From Candidatus Hydrogenedentota bacterium (GTDB taxonomy: Bacteria; Hydrogenedentota; Hydrogenedentia; Hydrogenedentales; SCBR16-9): a DNA stretch of 9,957 bases. Location of the stretch: the NCBI GenBank assembly GCA_007116095.1, contig SKJD01000179.1, positions 1 through 9,957 on the forward strand, given 5' to 3'. Numbering within the stretch: the stretch's first letter is position 1; each line of letters begins with the position of its first letter. Below the pieces are notes generated by a model. The model searched no databases and was not told the DNA's origin. It saw only the letters and a program-made list of their open reading frames with translations. Of this stretch, positions 6,863 to 9,957 are shown one piece after another. The translations under genes were made by a program, and so were the position numbers.

Positions 6863-9546
6863 TTCTGTTCTGGACGGGCCGCGAGTTTGCGCGCCTGATC
6901 CACCACAAAGGCGTTGTTCATCATGAAGAGCGCTTGCTGCGGGACCGTGGTCTTGTAACGCATCGGACTGTGCGTATCCGGCCCGGCGAAATCGAATGTC
7001 CGGAAGACGCCCGGCAGGTTCTGACGTTCGATGAAGCTGTAGACGGTGCGCCGGTTGGGATAGGGTGGTGTCGTGATATCCACCGACTCGCCATACAACG
7101 TTGCGTCCAGATTGTCGGCAGCGGCGAGCAGGCTGTCCCGCATGATTTCAAAGTCCATACGTTTTCGGTGTTGGCGCCACCACAAGGCGTTCAGCGGGTC
7201 TATCTCGCCGGCTTCGGCCCGGTCCAGGCTATTCTGCTGGTAGGCGTGGCTGTTCACGATGATCCGAATCAGGTTCTTCACCGACCAGCCCTCGTCCATA
7301 AAGCGGTAGGCCAGGTAATCGAGCAATTTCGGATGGGAAGGTGGTGTGCTACGCACGCCGAAATCGCTGGGTGTTTCCACCAGCGGCGCTCCCATCAAAT
7401 ACATCCAGACCCGGTTCACCATGACCCTTGCTGTCAGGGGATTCTCCCTGGAGGCGATTTGTTCGGCCAGGGGCAGGCGTCCGCTGTCTTCAGAATAGGC
7501 TTCTTCATGGTCAGCCGCCAAGATGGCCAGGTTCTGGCGTGGCACCTGATCGCCTGGTAATTGCGGGTTGCCTCGACGGAAAATATGGGGATCGAAGGGC
7601 GGCTCACGTTCCACCACCGCCTGGGCGCGTTCAGGCCGGCCCGGGTGCGTGGCTTCGATGTTGGCCTTGGCCAGGCGTACTGCGCGGATACGCGCCTGGG
7701 TCGGGACATCGCTGAGGTCAAATACGGATTCCAGCGCAATATTGGCGGGGCTTTCCTCGCCATATAGCACCTGCCGCAGTGCTTCGGCATTACCGTCGGG
7801 CAGTCCCTCCGGGTAAGGCGCCGCCCCTTCTCCCTGGCGTATCGTCACCTGGGAATGGGCAGCCAGGCGTTCCTGCCAGTCCCGCTCGATGCCCCGAAAG
7901 AGGCCGCCGTAAACCTCCGCCACCGCCGCCATGTTCTCTGGCGCGGTCTCGTTAAAGGCTGCCGCGACCCGAGGATTTACGGCGCGATCCGGCAACTGGT
8001 TGGCGACAATTTGCGCCGCCAGCTCTGGTCCGCGTGTGGCAAATTCCTCCTCTGGCAAGGTGGCGAAGGCAAACCACGGCGTGAATACCGGGTCTTGCGA
8101 TTCGGCGCGTGCATTCAGGTAACGCTGCCACCCCTCCACCAATTGCCACCGCAGCTCTGCATCCCGTGCGTAGGTCCGTAGACGTTCATCGTCGGTGTTG
8201 CCCGTCAGTTCATACACCGCCATCAGGTAGTCCCGGGCGCGTTCCCGGGCATGCCGCGACAGATCGACGTGCAACTCGGCAATCAAAGCGTCATGTTCAC
8301 GGTCTTTTTCCGCCAGCGCCGCCAGGAAATCCTGGTACTGGGGATCCTCGGGGTCCGGCTCGCGGATCAAAGGCAGTTCATCGGGCTCATTGATACTACG
8401 GAATACCCCGTACATGGAGTAATAATCGTCAATGCCGATGGGATCGTACTTATGATCGTGGCATCGCGCACAGGATACCGTGAGGCCCAAGAAACCGCGG
8501 GTGACCACGTCAATGCGGTCATCCGCAATATCGTGGGCATTGTTGAGAAAACGCCGGCCCAGGGTCAGGAAACCCAAGGCGGCCAAAGGTCCCCGGCCAT
8601 CACTGAGCTCCATGCGATCCGCGGCGATCTGGTGTTTGATGAAGGTGTCGTAAGGAAGGTCTTCGTTCAGGGCCTGGATGACGTAATCGCGGTAGGTGTG
8701 GGCGTAGGGATAACGGCGTTCTTCCTGAAACACATAGCCCTTGGTGTCGGCGTAGCGTGCGATGTCCAGCCAGTGGCGTCCCCAGCGTTCGCCAAAGTGC
8801 GGGGAATCCAGCAGCTCATCCACAACTCGGGCAAAGGCTTCCGGGCTATTGTCCGCGTCGAAGGCCAGCACGGCATCATTATCCGGCATCAGGCCGGTAA
8901 TGTCGTGGTGAATACGTCGCAGTAAGGTGCGCGCATCGGCGCGTTCGGCAAATTCGAGTCCCTCAGACTCCAGCTTCTCGATCAGGAAGCGGTCCATGTC
9001 GGACTGTACCGGGGCGTCTTCAGAGACCGTCGGCGGCTCGGGGAATGTAACAGGCTGGAAAGACCAGTGTTGTTCACGGGCCAGTGCGATGCGTTCTTCC
9101 ATCGTCAGCGGGCCGTGGGCCGCCATTTCACCCTCCGGCCAGGGAGCGCCGAGACGAATCCAGTGGGCAATGGCGTCCACCGTCTCGGTGTCCAGGGGGC
9201 CATCGGGCGGCATCTTCACATCGCCGTCATAACGCAGCGCCTGCACGATGCGGCTGTTGTCAGGATCGCCCGGCGTGATCACCGCCCCCATGTCGCCCCC
9301 CAGGAGCATGGCTTCGCGTGAATCAAGGCGCAGCTCCGCCCACTGGGTGTCCGGACCATGACACTGGAAACAGTTTTCCGCGAGCACAGGGCGTACCGCG
9401 CGCTCGAAGAAATCCAGTGCTTCCGGGTCCGCTTCTGGCGTATTCGCCCAGACTGACGGCGCCGTGCCGACGGTCAGTAACCCAACCACACTCGCTACTA
9501 CAAGACAACGACGCCACCATCGCCGCCATGCGCCCATTGACATCAT
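6781..9546 (-). CDS. secreted PSCyt1-DUF1549-DUF1553 protein (cytochrome-type), N-terminal 921 aa, frameshifted
   Basis: The start ATG at 9546 follows GGGAGG (9561-9556) by 9 bases; an earlier ATG at 9555 touches that site and a TTG at 9579 is worse. Residues 1-34 form a Sec-type signal peptide (WRRWWRR, hydrophobic core, PSVWA). PSCyt1 spans about 45-137 with a heme-binding CFQCH (59-63). DUF1549 spans about 180-390 and contains the characteristic CARCHDHKYDP (359-369), a second CxxCH. A charged region of about 290 residues follows. DUF1553 begins near 694 with NPLTARVMVNRVWMYLMG and runs to ARKLAARPEQ (885-894). The last 27 residues before the TGA at 6781 are out of frame; the true continuation is in the -1 frame from about 6862. 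It is probably a c-type cytochrome-like envelope protein; its biochemical role is unknown. It is the first gene of an apparent operon with the DUF1501 gene. Confidence 0.9.
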   Translation of the reverse strand: MMSMGAWRRWWRRCLVVASVVGLLTVGTAPSVWANTPEADPEALDFFERAVRPVLAENCFQCHGPDTQWAELRLDSREAMLLGGDMGAVITPGDPDNSRIVQALRYDGDVKMPPDGPLDTETVDAIAHWIRLGAPWPEGEMAAHGPLTMEERIALAREQHWSFQPVTFPEPPTVSEDAPVQSDMDRFLIEKLESEGLEFAERADARTLLRRIHHDITGLMPDNDAVLAFDADNSPEAFARVVDELLDSPHFGERWGRHWLDIARYADTKGYVFQEERRYPYAHTYRDYVIQALNEDLPYDTFIKHQIAADRMELSDGRGPLAALGFLTLGRRFLNNAHDIADDRIDVVTRGFLGLTVSCARCHDHKYDPIGIDDYYSMYGVFRSINEPDELPLIREPDPEDPQYQDFLAALAEKDREHDALIAELHVDLSRHARERARDYLMAVYELTGNTDDERLRTYARDAELRWQLVEGWQRYLNARAESQDPVFTPWFAFATLPEEEFATRGPELAAQIVANQLPDRAVNPRVAAAFNETAPENMAAVAEVYGGLFRGIERDWQERLAAHSQVTIRQGEGAAPYPEGLPDGNAEALRQVLYGEESPANIALESVFDLSDVPTQARIRAVRLAKANIEATHPGRPERAQAVVEREPPFDPHIFRRGNPQLPGDQVPRQNLAILAADHEEAYSEDSGRLPLAEQIASRENPLTARVMVNRVWMYLMGAPLVETPSDFGVRSTPPSHPKLLDYLAYRFMDEGWSVKNLIRIIVNSHAYQQNSLDRAEAGEIDPLNALWWRQHRKRMDFEIMRDSLLAAADNLDATLYGESVDITTPPYPNRRTVYSFIERQNLPGVFRTFDFAGPDTHSPMRYKTTVPQQALFMMNNAFVVDQARKLAARPEQKTSAPGMARPSGSFTTMSSSAIRRLWS

Positions 9547-9639
9547 GGCGTACATCCTCCCATCCGGATTCCAAGCCAAGTGATTTAAGACGGGTGCAGT
9601 TCTGACATTACCGATTAAGTCGATTCATTATGTGGCGTA

Positions 9640-9677
9640 GCAAAGTTCACTTTGCGTCTTCGTGCCTAAGCACGAAG
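9640..9677. repeat. two adjacent perfect hairpins
   Basis: GCAAAGTTCACTTTGC (9640-9655) has a 6-bp stem and a 4-base loop. Two bases later, CTTCGTGC (9658-9665) pairs with GCACGAAG (9670-9677) in an 8-bp stem with a 4-base loop. Neither strand has a T-run after the structures, so they are not ordinary terminators. Confidence 0.7.
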
Positions 9678-9742
9678 AAAAATCAGGTTATTGCCCAGTT
9701 TACCAACAGTTTCGACTTAAAACGGTGCTGCCACCTTCGTCA

Positions 9743-9760
9743 TTCCTGCGCAGGCAGGAA
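9743..9760. repeat. perfect hairpin, REP-like
   Basis: TTCCTGC (9743-9749) pairs with GCAGGAA (9754-9760) around GCAG. With the preceding TTCGTCA and following ACCAG it resembles the widespread intergenic repeat of the form CGTCATTCC-hairpin-GGAATCCAG known from many bacteria. The resemblance is from memory. Confidence 0.6.
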
Positions 9761-9814
9761 ACCAGATCCTCGACGACCGTGTAAACACGGATGATTGTAA
9801 CGCGCCAATTTTTA

Positions 9815-9830
9815 ACGCAAAGACGTAAAG
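9815..9830 (+). repeat. tandem 8-mers ACGCAAAG ACGTAAAG, with an inverted copy at 9650-9657
   Basis: The 8-mer ACGYAAAG occurs twice in tandem here. The exact ACGCAAAG also occurs once on the opposite strand at 9657-9650, inside the left hairpin. The two sites thus face each other across about 157 bases, which contain the 9743-9760 hairpin. Short ACGCAAAG tandems are a common kind of intergenic repeat in environmental bacteria (from memory). Confidence 0.5.
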
Positions 9831-9845
9831 TTACCGGATATTGTT

Positions 9846-9858
9846 GCTCCGAAGGAGC
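9846..9858. repeat. short hairpin with GAA loop
   Basis: GCTCC (9846-9850) pairs with GGAGC (9854-9858) around GAA. A second hairpin of identical architecture but different stem sequence lies at 9938-9950. Confidence 0.5.
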
Positions 9859-9872
9859 TCTTCTAAATACAG

Positions 9873-9914
9873 CCCAGGGTTGGACTTGACCGCAAGGGCA
9901 AGGCCTACCCTGGG
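9873..9914. repeat. 42-base near-perfect hairpin with GCAA tetraloop
   Basis: The outer arms CCCAGGGT (9873-9880) and ACCCTGGG (9907-9914) pair perfectly. Inside them the arms continue with three single mismatches (T-T, A-G, A-G) through GG/CC, CTTG/CAAG and CC/GG to a GCAA loop (9891-9894). In all, 16 of 19 positions pair. GCAA is a stable RNA loop of the GNRA type. No T-run follows on either strand. Confidence 0.75.
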
Positions 9915-9937
9915 TAAGCGACAACACCACCTCCGCT

Positions 9938-9950
9938 ACGCTGAAAGCGT
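9938..9950. repeat. short hairpin with GAA loop
   Basis: ACGCT (9938-9942) pairs with AGCGT (9946-9950) around GAA. With the similar hairpin at 9846-9858 it flanks the 42-base hairpin, suggesting one composite element that may continue past the right edge. Confidence 0.5.
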
Positions 9951-9957
9951 TGCCTAA

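Larger units (their letters stand above)
9547..9957. other. non-coding region rich in inverted repeats
   Basis: No convincing gene lies in these 411 bases; the open frames seen are short, lack ribosome-binding sites and run through the hairpins. The first 90 or so bases are the leader of the DUF1553-type gene, where I see no clear promoter. From 9640 onward there are at least six inverted repeats, listed separately. The layout resembles dispersed intergenic REP-like elements. Copy number elsewhere in the genome cannot be judged from here. Confidence 0.65.

Noticed and set aside
6855..6885. Programmed -1 frameshifting
   Set aside because: No X-XXY-YYZ slippery heptamer lies in the overlap, and no downstream pseudoknot was evident by eye.
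6934..7560. 208-codon plus-strand open frame
   Set aside because: It is antisense to the DUF1553-type gene, whose protein clearly matches its family. The frame shows no family features and is a by-product of GC-rich codon use.
8251..8925. 224-codon plus-strand open frame
   Set aside because: Also antisense to the DUF1549 region. It has no recognisable domain and no support for expression.
9700..9930. 76-codon minus-strand frame at the right end
   Set aside because: It runs straight through the hairpin repeats and has no recognisable features.
9640..9957. CRISPR array
   Set aside because: The repeats are palindromic, of different sequence and irregularly spaced. There are no constant repeats with unique spacers.

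Overview
The window looks like a chromosomal stretch from a bacterium of the PVC group (Planctomycetota, Verrucomicrobiota and relatives), most likely Verrucomicrobiota-like. This rests on a cytochrome-type PSCyt1/DUF1549/DUF1553 protein gene followed by a Tat-exported DUF1501 gene, a pair typical of that group, and on hairpin-rich intergenic repeats. The lineage is inferred from gene content; no ribosomal RNA or other phylogenetic marker is present.

Layout. Positions 1-1284 (minus strand) carry a membrane-anchored SurA_N/parvulin-type periplasmic folding protein (PpiD-like) that runs off the left edge. A 359-base divergent control region follows. On the plus strand from 1644 come aroE (shikimate dehydrogenase), a 67-residue unrecognised protein gene, a gene fusing a PtsN-like PTS EIIA domain to a C4 zinc ribbon, and a stand-alone cyclic-nucleotide-binding-domain protein. 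On the minus strand, 9546 to 4603 holds a two-gene unit: a large secreted PSCyt1-DUF1549-DUF1553 protein, split by an apparent one-base frameshift near 6862, then the DUF1501 protein. The right end (about 9600-9957) has no convincing gene. It is packed with inverted repeats, including a 42-base near-perfect hairpin with a GCAA loop.

How the genes fit together. aroE is housekeeping (aromatic amino acid synthesis). The EIIA-zinc-ribbon protein and the CNB-domain protein both have signalling folds but no DNA-binding or transport domain, so each probably acts through a partner. The PSCyt1/DUF1549/DUF1553 and DUF1501 proteins are both predicted to leave the cytoplasm, one by a Sec-type and one by a Tat-type signal. 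They are spaced as an operon and probably act together in the cell envelope, but the biochemical role of these families is not established.

No CRISPR array, transposase, tRNA, rRNA, toxin-antitoxin or recognisable defence system was seen. The items most worth a second look are the EIIA-zinc-ribbon fusion with a palindrome inside its candidate promoter, the frameshift and inserted beta-rich segment in the DUF1553 gene, and the hairpin cluster at the right edge.
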